DNA of 64,000 bases from Gonatopus flavifemur (Eukaryota > Arthropoda > Insecta > Hymenoptera > Dryinidae): NCBI GenBank assembly GCA_018340375.1, contig JAFFJZ010000013.1:3264501-3328500 (forward strand). The letters are read 5' to 3'. This document shows positions 10,875-22,874 of the stretch, piece after piece. Under the pieces are notes generated by a model. That model searched no databases. It saw only the letters and a list, made by a program, of their open reading frames with translations, and was not told the DNA's origin. Made by a program: the position numbers and the translations under genes. How positions within the stretch are numbered: position 1 is the first letter of the stretch; every line of letters starts with the position of its first letter.

Positions 10875-12529
10875 TGTGGAAATCTACATCAATATTTGAC
10901 GTCCGATCACTATTTCCAGATAAAAATGATCAGTTCCATTTAAAAAAGCTCAATGACAATGACCACTAGATTTACGGGAATGTTTTGTACAACTTCTACG
11001 TATCCTTATCGGATTGACAGACAAATGGAAACATACATTTTTTCAAAGAAAAAATAGACAGTCAATTGATGAAAACAACAATCATAATACTGAGATTTGA
11101 AATGGACTAGAGTTAGATTCGTGAATATTGTATGAATATGAAACCCGAAATCCCTCAAACGCACGGGTCCCGTAGATCTAATGTCAACCCTCAATTGGTA
11201 TCGCATTCTGTGACAAGATAAACTTTCAGAACTTCAAACTTCTATCCGACTAGATTCAAGAACATTGTGTACACATATATCTCTGCATGTAGTTACGTCT
11301 CCATATCTCTGATGTGGGAACAGTACCGTGGGATGAAAAATAACGGAAATATTCAATGTTGAAAAATTTTCACAAGGATAAGGATACCATTTAAAGGTTA
11401 AGAACGATACTGGTTATGAGAATGTATAAAAAAACAGATCCAGTACTAAAAAGTTGAAAAATACTCACACTTTACGCAGTGAGTTCTTTGTGTCGTTGAT
11501 TTCATATGGAGTGAATTTTGCAATTCTCAAATTGAGAGTATATTGATCGATAATGATTACAAAGTCCGGCAAATTACAGATCTGGGCATTTTATCATATG
11601 ATGAACAAAGCGATCGCCACTACAAATAGCTTGGAAATGATTTCCAATTGTCGTTTTAATCGGAAGGCGCAGGTATGCGCAGCTAGATTCAGCTTGTCAG
11701 TATTTGTTATAGACTCTAGATTATGGGAAAATTTGAGTTTTTGCCGGAACTTGTCCGAATTTTTTGAAATCTCTTCAAATATAACAGCATACATGATAAA
11801 AAATAACTTGGCATTCGATTCGCGAGGCAGTCCTTGTCATTCATGATAGGACCTACTCAGACGTATTCTTATATCTCTAGATAACACTCCTCAGTTTGGT
11901 ATGACAACAATTCATCCAAACCAATCCTGTATGGAGTACGACCTGTTTAGAATCGGACTCTGTTTTGCGTACCTGTAATGACTTTGAAAAATCCCTACTT
12001 CGCCGGTCCATTTAGTCATGATGAGCTGCTTTGGGAAATCAATGATTATCGAATTCTGCTTCTATAGGGTCTCTGGAAAGTATTAAAATAAGTAATTGAG
12101 GGTTCTTCCATAGGTTGAAAATAGCACTTTTGACGAACGATTATTTCTTTTCCGACCACTGTGCAATGTCAGACATCTTGACAGATGGATTTCCACCACG
12201 AAAATTAAACACAGTGCGAAAGTTTTCATCCGAACTAATGTGTCTTGTTGATCAACAAAATTCATCCAGTTGTGTTAGAGAAGCTGGAATCTTCAGAACT
12301 CGTACGCGGATTATCGGACTTTGACCCCCTACACTCTGCGGATTTTTCTCTCACTTTATCAATTTTTTTTTTGTTATGTTTGCTTCGTTATTTTTGGATT
12401 CTCCATTTTGGAATCGTGATCAAATTTTCTAATGAGCCTTGTATACGTAAATATTCGAAATATACGATCGTTTTCCAGGTTCGTGGATGAGAAACAGGTG
12501 ATCGGACAATATCAAAACGTAGATCATGA
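10875..12529. other. No recognised gene
   Basis: Short frames only. A CACAGTG-type heptamer (12164-12170, inverted) could be a Transib end for the copy at 9937, but nothing mirrors it, so I do not claim it. No other repeat seen. Confidence 0.35.
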
Positions 12530-12599
12530 CGCAGCACAGTGGGCCAGGTAGCTGGAAAAGTGGCCAAAATTAAAAATGTCGTCGGAATTGTTCTAAACC

Positions 12600-12950
12600 T
12601 GGCATATAAGAGTTTTTGAGGTCGCTGATTCCGAATCTACAATGATTGTGTTGAATCAACACTCGCAAATGTGGAATATTTGACACACAAATTTTAACAC
12701 TTTACACAATGACGAAAAATTTTTTACTGTGTCACTAAGAGGTTTTTGGGATCGCTGGTTTCGAATTCAATGTCAAAATTCCTCATTTGAAATGGTGAGG
12801 CCTACATGATTCCCGAAGATTTGAAATAAAATCCTGTGTTTGGTGGTGGCCAAGGTTGTTAATTCTACACATTAGGTACAAAATTTGAAATTCAAGATGA
12901 TGGAATCGATGTTATTTAGAGTTTTTGAGGCTGCTAATTACGAATTATTA
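12600..12950. repeat. Subterminal repeats of the Transib element
   Basis: Three direct copies of a degenerate motif, GAGGTCGCTGATTCCGAAT and variants, occur about 130-180 bp apart (near 12608, 12738 and 12917). The opposite end carries the same motif inverted at 16215-16260. They may be transposase-binding sites, which is inference. Confidence 0.6.
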
Positions 12951-13284
12951 ATGAATTTTTTGTCGAAAGTTGTCTTTTTCTTACAGAAAAAATTCTATAA
13001 GATACCTTCCAAATACACACACTTTACTTTTTTGAAGCAACGACAATTCAGTTATACAACTTGATTCACGGCTAAGATTCGCTGCAGTTATGCACCCAGG
13101 ATGTGCCACAAGGAGGCTCCTAGTCCGAATTTACATCCCGCATTTTTTTTATTCACTTTTTTTTGTATTTTTTCTATCACTTATTTTTTGTATTTTTTTT
13201 TTGTCTTTTTTTCATTTTTGTCTTTTTTTCTGTTTTTTTTGGGGTTTTGTTAACATTTTTCAATCATTTATAATCAATATTTAT

Positions 13285-15435
13285 TCAATCATTATCACTG
13301 ATTTCTTCATCAGATAATTCTACCCCATCTAACAATTCATTGAAAGAATTGAATTCAGTCTGTTCCACATCTCCTGTTTTGCACTCATCATTATCATCAT
13401 CATCACTATCTCTGTCATCTATCGAAAGTAGCTGTCTGACTTCCACTGGTAATGGCAATCGTTTTCTTCTGCGAATTCGAGATATGATACTCATGTTGGA
13501 TACAATTGGATCAGAGGAATCCATTATGCGATAAAACAAATCTTCCAAATTCGCTTCCCTGCTACAATGTCTACTATGGTTGAGTCTAAAACTTTTATAG
13601 TCTTTATTACGAGATTCAGATGCCTCTTCTCCAAACATACCTACTGGTAGAACACAGTATTTCATTATGTCTCCAGCATGAACTAATATCTTATGAACTG
13701 TGGATGGCATAGGGTACCATGGATAAAGGGAAATATATAATTTCGCTGTATCCATACAGAACTCTTGGAATTCTTTTACGTTGACAGGGAGTTGGCAAGA
13801 AAGAAAAATGAGAATAATTTTAAAGTTATGCACCAACTGATAATCAATGTTCAAGCAGTCAGCGAAAACATCTGCATTTTGGAATGCTCTACGCGCCGTG
13901 TTTCCATCGTTAGTACTACCACTACCACCTGATTTTGGTTTATCGACTATTGGACCTAATTTATCATGTAAGGATTTTTGTATTTGAGCTTTTTGGTCTG
14001 CAAACAGCTTTTTCTGCTCATAAGTTCTGACCTGCCACTTTTTAATATTCATTTGATAGGCTATGTGCAAACAACATTCGAACAATCTAATCCATGCATG
14101 TAACGGACCAACACCATACTGGAGTGAGTTCTGATCAGGAAGAAAAGTGTTTGTTTGCCCAAGAATATTCTCTATAATAATCAATTGTTTTGGAGTAGAT
14201 TTGCAAATAGGGCAGCTCTGTGAGGATTTGGTGTTTGTTAAGATTTGCAATACCTTTCCATCAATCAAAGTTAAATGCATAGAAAAATGGATTCTTATTT
14301 CATGGCCACTGCTCATCACGATACTCAAGGTATTCAATTGATCAATCTGATTTTGAATTTCCAATTTTTGGGACAGAATCACTTCCGCTGATTCTTTGAT
14401 AAATTCTAATTTAATAGGACGACAAAATCTTGGAGATTGTGAAGCATTATTGTACCAAATTACCTCTCCATTTTGGCATGTTCATTGTAAAGGAATCAGT
14501 GTGGTTGCAAAAATATTTTCATCATTTGAGCCGACATTATCTGAACCAATATTAAAACGTTGCTTATACCTTGAATGACCACTGCTACCATCGAATCTCC
14601 AAGAACATGTTAAAACAAATTCTGATTCTGTTAATGCATATGTATCCATCACTCTCAGTAAAACTTCTTCTTGCATTTCGACTATTCGTTTACTTGTATG
14701 GTTCAATAGTGATTGAACGGAAACCTGTGCTATATGTTAATTTATCAGAATGTCATCTTTTGGTGGTCTCAAAATATTTTTAGTTTCTCTTAAGTTATTG
14801 TAAGCTGGCCATATGTCAGCTCCGCAATTCTTAGATTCTTGACGTATAGCATTGTATGTCTCCTTTGATAAAGATTGATCTAATAGAAAAACTAGAGCTT
14901 CTAAAGGAGTTTTTTTTATAATTGAAGACGGTGCCATATTCATTAATTTCATCACCTTAGAAGCACGAGAGGGACTTTTCGTTATTTCATTTAGTATTAC
15001 CTTCACATCATTTTGTCCAGATACATTAGCTGCATGACGTGCAGCCGATAGAAGTCTTTGTGGATCATTAGCATTGGCAGCACTAATAGCTGAAACATAT
15101 CGTCTTTTTGATCTATTAGACTTCTCCGTGTAATCAAGAGATTTTCTACCAGGACCTGTTACTGAGGATCTGAATATAAAATCAGGTAAAACAAATTCAG
15201 AATCAAGCCATTTTTTATTTTTCAGAAGAAATCTATCAGTCATTCTATTTGCAGCCTCAAATTTTATATCCCGTTTTCTTTTGATAGTTGATAATGCAAG
15301 CTTAAGACAATCTATATTTTTTTTATCAAAATCACTTACGTTTTTATTGAGCTTATTTAATATGTATGTAACAACTGAATCTTTTTTTGGTGAATTTGAA
15401 AGCTACTCAAGAATTTCTCTTTTGGTGAATTTCAT
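13285..15435 (-). pseudogene. Transib transposase (RAG1 core homologue), 3 stops
   Basis: From ATG 15435 one frame of 716 codons runs to stop 13285-13287 with no frameshift, broken only by stops at 15403-15405, 14737-14739 and 14482-14484. It is a cut-and-paste DDE transposase. The first catalytic D lies in FDGSSGHS (codon 14590-14592), the second in TLIDGKV (14260-14262), and the glutamate in EASESRNKD (13615-13617). The 110-residue spacing of the two aspartates is close to the RAG1 spacing (D600 to D708). Between them is RFCRPIKLEF, matching the RAG1/Transib core; after the second D come a CPIC zinc knuckle, a PLHAWIRLFEC block and TNDGNTARRAF. A strongly acidic C-terminal tail (IDDRDSDDDDND) follows. 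All catalytic residues survive, so inactivation is recent. Confidence 0.92.
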
Positions 15436-15639
15436 TTTATGCACATGAAACGAAACTTTCACATCCACCAGCTGCTATAAATTGAATCGACTCTTACAAA
15501 AATGAAAAAGACTGAATATTGATGAAATGCTCACTTTATCCTGAAAGATGAGGTTCATGTGACAAACTAAGTGCCATTAACCGAACTTCTCCGATAATCT
15601 TTGTATAGCATATAACGCATCAGAATCATAAGCGAAGAG

Positions 15640-16026
15640 TAATGTTGCCGCGAGCCGCAAAATAAGCCGTAACGAATTCCAGGTTTTAAATTATCTGAAT
15701 CCAAAGTGACCTGCTCTTTAGTCAACGAAATTGCCCCAAAATCCAATTTATCAGACCTTCAACTGAATTTGAAGGTTCAAATTGTGATATATCTTTATTG
15801 AAAAAAGTTTCAAATCAATCTATACTCGAGCTGGACCTATGCTGTTGGATGTAGAAATCGGTTGCAAATTCAAATTACAGAACTACGAGTTTATATGAAC
15901 TTTTGAATGAGACTATAGGACCATCCAACCAAGTATTCAGACAATTTTCATGTCTCATAGTCCTATTTGAATCCAGTTGGAATCTAAAGCTCGTTACGGC
16001 TCGTTTTGCGGCTCGCGGCAACACTA
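15640..16026. mobile_element. hAT-like MITE, 387 bp
   Basis: The ends are TAATGTTGCCGCGAGCCG on the left and TAGTGTTGCCGCGAGCCG on the inverted right end, and the match continues for about 20 bp more (AGCCGTAACGA). The flanks GCGAAGAG (15632-15639) and GCGAAGAA (16027-16034) form an 8-bp target duplication with one mismatch, the hAT signature. No coding capacity. It sits in the 5' non-coding part of the Transib element, upstream of its transposase. Confidence 0.85.
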
Positions 16027-16869
16027 GCGAAGAACCTTCCCAACACATACGAATACTGGCGTTTCAAAGGACCATTAAAGGGCCGCTATCAGCATCGTTG
16101 GACCATTGATGGTCCATTAAAACGGCAACAATTGGTGTTTATGGGGTTAAGAAAATTTGATGAATTTTCAAATTTTATTCCGCCATATTGGATCCGCCAT
16201 CTTGAATTTGCAAAATCTGACCTCAGATTCATAATCAGCAACCCTAAAAACCTCTGTACACCAGAATCCAGACGGTTCTAATGAAATTTTCAATTTTTAC
16301 CACTTGTTCAAATATTTGTCCCATTGACGTAACGAGTTTTCATTCACATTAAATACGATTTTTCTGACTTCTGAATGAAAACGGGCAAAAAGGGGCATAT
16401 CCACAGTGTTGAGAACTCTTTCACGAAAAGTTTGGTATATCATTCTGTCCATTTGGAAGTGGAAGTTCGGGGAAGGTTCAATTCAAAGGTACAGAAGTGC
16501 AGTAAGACCTAATGAAATGAGACAAACTGGAATGATTAGACTAAAAATATAGCATGGAAAATGTTATTTCTTTACAAATATCATTAGAATTATGCAATTA
16601 CAAGATAAATATGCACTGCTGCAATGTCTAGAGAAATGATATTGAGTTCGGAGCATGTATAAACTCAATGACAATGCATTCATTTTTCAACATAAATTTG
16701 AAATAAAAATGTCCTTTATGAGGGACCTAAGCTACCAAGAGACAATATTTTGTGATTCAGTGTGTCAAAGTATATGGAAACAAATTATGATGTTTATATT
16801 TAATTTCAATCAATTTGAAAAAGAATCGTTTTTGGCCACGCAACTAGATTTCTGGCCCACTGTGCGCAG

Positions 16870-17690
16870 GATGATAAAAAATTGAAAAAACCATGGATGC
16901 AATCAAAAAACCGGATTTTTCTCTCCATATCCTCGGAGCGGGCATCTTAAGCTTTCATTTGGGAAAAAACACAGTCCTGTAGCTGCTGCGCCTCACCTCG
17001 GAATATGAATTCAAAAATCACCCGTCCAGATGGTCGAAAGTTAATGAAGTTTGCGTTGAGAACCCCCTCACAATGAATCCGAAGTGATGAAACGTGTATT
17101 TTCCGAATCTCAATATTTCCACGAGACTCTCATATAATTTTGAGCATGAAATACCATTTGGATCGGAAGTCATTGGAATATTTCTCACGTGGCGCGTGGT
17201 CTGTCGGGGAGCGTTGATACGCAATCTCGCGAAACTTTATTATTTTATAACTCGAAAAGTATGGGATTCGAAAGAAACGGTTTTGAATTGGTCGATAGAA
17301 TGGTGATAAGATTCGATGAAAAAAATTTCATGGAAATCCGAGGTGGTGGGTTTCATGGCTGGAAGAACTGACATGGAATGACTCGCCAATCAATCTTTTG
17401 ACTGAAAAATGCAGTGCGATCTACGTGAATTTCTCAGCCCGCGGAATTCAAACGGGACTTCAGAAATTAATAAGTCATTCAAGACCAACATTATTGGAAC
17501 AACACTCACAATGGAACATACGTACATATATGTATGTTGTCATTGTCTTTGAGTCTCGGAACCCCCGGTCCTTGTGTAACAACTAAAACGGGGAACTTCA
17601 TAATCGAAGGATTGTAAAAGTCAAATTCCGGGTTCCAAGATCCTTCAACCACACAGTAACGTCGAGAACTTTCAGGGAGCTCTAGACGTG
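16870..17690. other. No recognised gene
   Basis: Only short frames without motifs. There is a small palindrome, ACGTACATATATGTATGT, near 17520. Confidence 0.4.
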
Positions 17691-18329
17691 ACAATCTACA
17701 AAACCTGTATACACAGCCTTCCTTGACTCTAGATTTTTCTCCACTACTGTTCTGAGTGCTAATATTGCTTCCCGCGTTCCCCTATTTTTCCTAAAACCGG
17801 ACTGATATTCTACTAATCGACTCTCTATTTCATTCTCTATTCTCCTGTATATAATTTTCGTCAGTATTTTCGAGGCATGTGAAGTTAAACTAATCGTTTT
17901 GTAGTTCTCGCATTCGTCTGCTCCTTGTTTTTTTGGAATGGTGCCAATTTTGTTCTGCTGGAAATTTTTCGGTACTTCTCCTATTTCGTAAATATCTCTA
18001 ACCGATTCAAACAGTGCGTCACGAGTCCTCTGGCTAGAGGCTTTGATGAGGTCCGCACTTATGCCATGTATTCCTAGCGCTTTATTATTTGTCAATTCTT
18101 TTGAAGCCCTGTCGAATTCTGATCTCAAAATTGGATCTCCCAATCTCTTCTGCATCGACATCTTCCTTCTCCTCCAGAAAACCTATACTATCGCGTCCTA
18201 TATACAGACCTTCTGGATGATCAAAGCATTGTCCTATTTCTCATACGTTCCTATCAATCGTCTCCTCACAGAATTTTCAATCTTACTGCTTCTAGATTTC
18301 ATTTGTCCAAAAAATCTCTTAACAATCCT
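17691..18329 (-). pseudogene. RTE copy B, reverse-transcriptase part
   Basis: On the minus strand this encodes the region just before and at the start of the RT palm: KRFFGQM (18290-18325), NNKALGIHGISADLIKASS, KNFQQNK, KKQGADECENYKTISLTSHA, FRKNRGTREAILALR and FVD. It ends at 17691 without FADD or the tail. Its 5' side is cut at 18330 by a 9.3-kb transposon; the coding sequence continues at 27676. The ATAT at 18330-18333 is the target duplication of that insertion. Copy B is therefore one old RTE in three pieces. Confidence 0.85.
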
Positions 18330-18333
18330 ATAT

Positions 18334-19001
18334 GGGTCAATCCATTCCAAGTGATCCACACATGGTTGCTCGACTATGTCAGAAAAATTTGTTATTTACA
18401 GGAAAATCAACCCCATATATTAGTAGTCGAAAACGGCAGTTCTTATATTCTTATCTACCTCCGCTGATTTGTAGTGGCCATTCGAATAAAACAAAGGACA
18501 CTCGTTTTCTCATTTCTACGTCTTCACATAAGTACGATCATTTCGGGACTGGTTTAACTTGGAAACTCGAACCAAAAACTGTTCCATTCAGCACACAACA
18601 GGCTATCAACTTGTTTAGATGAGATTTCCGTATTCGCCTTGCTAAAATGAGATATCTCATTCCAAGGTCGACGTTCATTATCGCTGAAATTCTCTTTTTC
18701 GGATGGAAAATTTGATATGAAGAAATTGGTTTCAGGACTGGATTTTGTTTGTGTGAATACACTGATAGGAGTAGTTTATGGGAGAGAACCCACCGTTGAT
18801 GAGACTGACCCACATAAAAAATAATGGGGGTTCCAAATTGAAAATTTTCAAAAATCCAGAATTTTGAGCTCATATATCTCTGGTGGGGGCACAGTTGAAA
18901 ATACGGAATTCGTAGGGATTGAAGGTCTCTATGATATTAAACTGCTGTATCAATTTCAGTTTGTGTTTTGCATCCTGTGCTGAGTTATAAATTTTTGAAT
19001 A
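18334..19001 (+). repeat. Left terminal inverted repeat of the 9.3-kb transposon
   Basis: It is the inverted match of 26995-27671 and starts GGGTCAATCCATTCC. The two ends differ by scattered substitutions and small indels, so the element is not brand-new. Frames inside the repeat (such as 18538-18873, minus) are mirrored in the other copy and show no protein motif. Confidence 0.9.
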
Positions 19002-19246
19002 TCTCATGAAATGAACAGTGCATCTGGGAGTTAATTTTAAATATAAAACCCAATACAACCGATTTGAGAGACTGGAAAAATTAATTATATTTCTCACATC
19101 GCTCGCCGCAAGCCCAGTGACAGTTCCAACGGAAATATTTTCTGATCATATGATTACTCACGTCCTCACCGTGGATGATTGCGGGTCTTCCAGGGGGATA
19201 TTCATGATATCTGTCCTTGATATCCTTTTCATCCATCCCTGGTAGT

Positions 19247-19601
19247 ATCCCGAGGGGAAATGATTCAGATTTAATGGATTAGATCTCCTCAGATCTAAAA
19301 AATGGGAAAATTCATGCTCTGTGGGCCGATTTAGATCTATTTAGATCTACGGAGATCTAACTGATTTTTTTCGAAGATATGTAGTTCTTAAGAACCATCT
19401 GAAAGTGAAAGAAATGGGCAGTAGATGCACGCAAATTTCGATTAATTAATATGAAATTCTTTGTGATTTAGATCTATGTAGATCTAACCAGATCTGTCTA
19501 GATCTAAATAGATCTACATTTTCCATTTTTCAGATCTAACGAGATCTCATTGAATCCACTTAGATCTAAATCATTTTTCCTCGGAATCTGCTCCCTTTAC
19601 G
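19247..19601. repeat. Inverted repeat with 10-bp phased AGATCT array
   Basis: AGATCT occurs 13 times: at 19281, 19291, 19333, 19343, 19353, 19470, 19480, 19490, 19500, 19510, 19532, 19542 and 19562. Within clusters the spacing is exactly 10 bp, about one helical turn, and the wider unit is TTTAGATCTA-like. The whole segment is a loose inverted repeat, with GAGGGGAAATGATT on the left facing AATCATTTTTCCTC on the right. It lies between the left TIR and RTE copy C. It could be a MITE or a protein-binding array; nothing here decides which. Confidence 0.8.
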
Positions 19602-19701
19602 TGGTGGGGAGGATAAGTATCTCAGAGTTGGATTTTTTTCTTCGAGTGGAATGAACTACTCAAGAGAAAGAATACAAACTGAGAGAAACGAAATCATCCT
19701 T

Positions 19702-22700
19702 ATGCCAGAAACATCGGCAAAAACGGAAGGAAAGCAAGGGGAAACTACCTTCCTTGACATGTTTCAATACTTCCCGAGGGAATCAAACCTTTTCTTGACC
19801 TGAAATATTATGTAACAAAAACAAACGAACAAATTGTTGAATACATGATGGCGCTCTCTCGGGTAAAATATTCCGGAGGTAAACTAGTCTCCCGTTCGGA
19901 TCTCCGGGTAGAGGCTGCTCGAGGGAGCTTCATCAACAAAGAACGAAAACCGAAGAACAGGATAGGGAAAGGGAACAACATTGTTCGAGTCGGAGCGTGG
20001 GATGTTAGATCACCGAGGCAAGCGGGAAAATTAAAAAATTCGAAATTAGAAATAAATAGGTTGAATATAGACGTAATGGGGATGAGCGAAATGAGATGGC
20101 CACAAGAGAACGATTTCTGGAGTGGAGATTATAGAATAATTCATACAGGATCAAAGAACGATCAAGCAGGTGTAGGAATTGTAATGCACAAAAGAATAGG
20201 AAATAGAATAGAAAATTATTTGCAACATAATGAACGTGTGATGATGGTTAGAATCAGAACAAAACCGGTAGACACAGTCATAGTCCAAGTATACATGCCC
20301 ACATCTGCATATCCGGAGGAAGATATTGAAAAAACGTACGAAGAAATAGAAGGAGTGATAGAATATGTGAAGGGAGAAGAGAATTTGATAGTGATGGGGG
20401 ATTGGGATGCGGTAGTAGGACAAGGAAAAGAGGACAACATTATAGGAGATTTCGCGTTAGGGAGGAGGAACGATAGAGGACAACGTTTAGTCGAATTTTG
20501 TGAAAATCATAAGATGGTTATCACAAACACTTTATTTGAGAATCATCCGAAAAGAATCTACACTTGGAAAATGCCAGAAAATACAGCAAGATACCAAATT
20601 GATTACACATTAGTGAAACAGAGATTCAGAAACCAAGTGGAAAACTGTAAAACTCATCCCAGTGCAGATATAGATAGTGATCAAAATATGTTGATGATGA
20701 AATGTTCTCTGAAATTCAAATCTCTGAAGAAGAAAAGAAAAATTCAGGAAAGATGGGATTTGAAGAACCTCAAGCAAAAACAAACACATGAGGCATTCGA
20801 GAAAATGTTGGATGAAAAATTGGGAGATCAAAAAAAGAAAGACTTGGGAATAGAGAGGAGATGGACAAAGATGAGGAGGAATATAACAGAATGTGCGGAT
20901 GAGATTTTGAAGAACAATGGAGTAGAACCTGAAAACCCATGGATAATGGGAGAAATTTTAGAACTGATAAATGAAACAAGAAAATACAAGAATAATGATA
21001 GCCAAGAAGGCCAGGAACGATACAAATCATTGAGAAATAAAATAATAAGAGAATCAAGGGAAGCAAAAGAACAGTGGTTAGAAGAGAAATGTCAGGAAAT
21101 AGAAATGAGATTGCATTTAGGAAAAATAGATGAAGCATATAGGATTATTAAAAGATTTTTCGGACAAATGAAATCTAGAAGCAATAAGATTAGAAACTCT
21201 CTAGGACGACAATTGATAAAAACGTAAGAGAGAATAGAACAGTGGATCAATCATTTGGGAGACTTATATAGAGGAAACGATGATATAGCACTTTTGGAGA
21301 AGGAGGAGGATGTAGATGAGGAAGAATTGGGAGATTCGATATTGAGATCAGAATTCGACAAGGCTTTGAGAGGATTGAAGAATAATGGAGCGCCAGGTCA
21401 TAGGCCATAGATGGCATAAGCGCGGACCTTATAAAAGCCTCCAGTGAAGGAACTCGGGACGCACTGTTTGAATTGATTAGAGATATGTACGAAAAAGGAG
21501 AAGTACCGGAAGATTTCCAAAAGAATAAATTTCTCGCTATCCCGAAAAAACAAGGGGCAGACAAATGCGAGAACTACAGAACGATCAGTTTAACTTCACA
21601 TGCTTCGAAAATACTGACCAAAATTATATACAGGAGGATGGGAAATAAAATAGAGAGTAGATTGGCAGAAGATCAGTTTGGTTTGAGGAAAAATAGGGGA
21701 ACACGAGAAGCAATTTTAGCACTTAGGGCAGTAATAGAAAAAAGGATAGCGCTGAAGAAATCTGTGTACATAGGTTTTGTAGATATACAAAAGGCTTTCG
21801 ATAATGTGGACTGGAAGAAGATGTTTGCGATCCTGAAGAAGGTGGGGATGAATTATAAAGATAGAAGAATAATATACGAATTATATAAGAATCAAAGTGC
21901 AATAATAGACATGGAGGGTCAGGGAGGGGAAGCACAAATAAGAAGAGGGGCGAGACAAGGATGCTTATTATCGCCACTGATTTTCAATTTATATATAGAA
22001 GAAGCAATGAGCGAAGTGAAGGAGGGAATTCAATCAAAATTACAGATTCAGGGAGAAAATATAAGTATGTTGAGATTCGCGGATGACATAGCTATACTTG
22101 CTACGAGTAGTACTGAGTTAGAAAATATTCTCAACACTATGAGAACAATATTATTGGGAAACTATTGTATGAATATAAATGAAGGAAAAACAAAATTCAT
22201 GATGTGTACAGCAGCGAAAACAGCTAGAAGAACGAAAATCAAAATAGATAACGAGACAATCGAACAGGTGAACGAATTCAAATATCTAGGGAGCATAATT
22301 ACAGAAAACGGCAGAAGCAAAAGAGATATAAGAGCAAGAATAGCACAAGGGAAACAAGCTTTTCACCAAAAGAAACAGTTATGATGCTCAAAAAATATAA
22401 GCTTGGAAGTAAGGAAGAAATTCTTGAGAAGTTATGTTTGGAGCACAGCATTATATGGTTGCGAAACTTGGACAATGGGGAAAACTGATTAACGAAGACT
22501 TGAAGCTTTTGAAATGTGGTGTTATAGGAGGATGTTCAGAATAAAATGGATAGGCAAAGTCGAAAATGAAGGAGTACTCGAGCAGATAAATGAACAAAGA
22601 AATCTTTTGAAACACATCGTGAAAAGGAGAAGCAATCTTATAGGACACACATTACGGCATGAGAGTTTATTGAAAACAATATTGGAAGGGAAAATGAATG

Positions 22701-22874
22701 TTGAAACTGGTAAAGGGAGACCTAGAGCAAGTTATATGAAGCAAATCGTACGAGACAAGGGATGTAGTAGATATGTAGAAATCAAATGTTTGGCGGATAA
22801 TAGACAAGGGTGTCTGAGGGTTTCTTCAAACCAGTCGTAAGACTGATTACTTCATGATGATGATGATGATTGCT
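19702..22874 (+). mobile_element. RTE copy C, near full-length
   Basis: The 5' end is placed at 19702 by homology with the 5' end of copy D (which has a target duplication): both begin with CCAG(A/G)AACATCGGCA and continue with GGAAAGCAAGGGGAAACTACC. The 3' end is an (ATG)n run at 22853-22872. It inserted into the 9.3-kb transposon after the transposon had formed. I found no clear target duplication. Confidence 0.8.
19845..22840 (+). pseudogene. RTE copy C endonuclease-reverse transcriptase
   Basis: The product of an intact relative nicks DNA and reverse-transcribes the element RNA at the target. The AP-type endonuclease runs from ATG 19845 (VGAWDVRS, MSEMRW, MGDWDAVVG, IDSDQN). The reverse transcriptase has KKQGADKCENYRTISLTSHA, FRKNRGTREA-like residues, FVDIQKAFDN, RQGCLLSPLIFNLYIEEA and RFADDIAILA, then a C-terminal tail ending GRPRASYMKQI. 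Stops occur at 21225-21227, 21408-21410, 22382-22384 and 22490-22492; a small insertion at about 21400 disrupts a GIDGISADL block. The endonuclease has SDQ where copies B and D keep SDH, so even that domain was decaying. Confidence 0.88.

Larger units (their letters stand above)
12535..16864 (-). mobile_element. Complete Transib (RAG1-type) transposon
   Basis: The ends are CACAGTGGGCCAG on the left (12535) and the same 13 bases inverted on the right (to 16864), with GTGGCCAAAA about 15 bp further in on both sides. A perfect 5-bp target duplication CGCAG lies at 12530-12534 and 16865-16869. Five-base GC-rich duplications and CACWRTG ends are hallmarks of Transib, the ancestor group of vertebrate RAG1. 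The 4330-bp element holds one transposase gene (13285-15435, minus) and a hAT-like MITE (15640-16026) that landed later. Subterminal repeats near 12608, 12738 and 12917 share a GTTTTTG(A/G)G motif followed by a CTGATTCCGAAT-like block, and a mirror copy lies near 16215-16260. Confidence 0.93.

Noticed and set aside
12164..12170. CACAGTG heptamer (inverted) as an end for the Transib copy at 9937
   Set aside because: No matching opposite end and no target duplication; the heptamer alone is expected by chance.
13140..13260. T-rich tract as a retroposon poly(A) tail
   Set aside because: It lies inside the Transib element just after its stop codon; no retrocopy is attached.
20151..21138. Long minus-strand frames opposite RTE-C
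   Set aside because: They are mirror frames of the purine-rich RTE coding strand, with no motif of their own.
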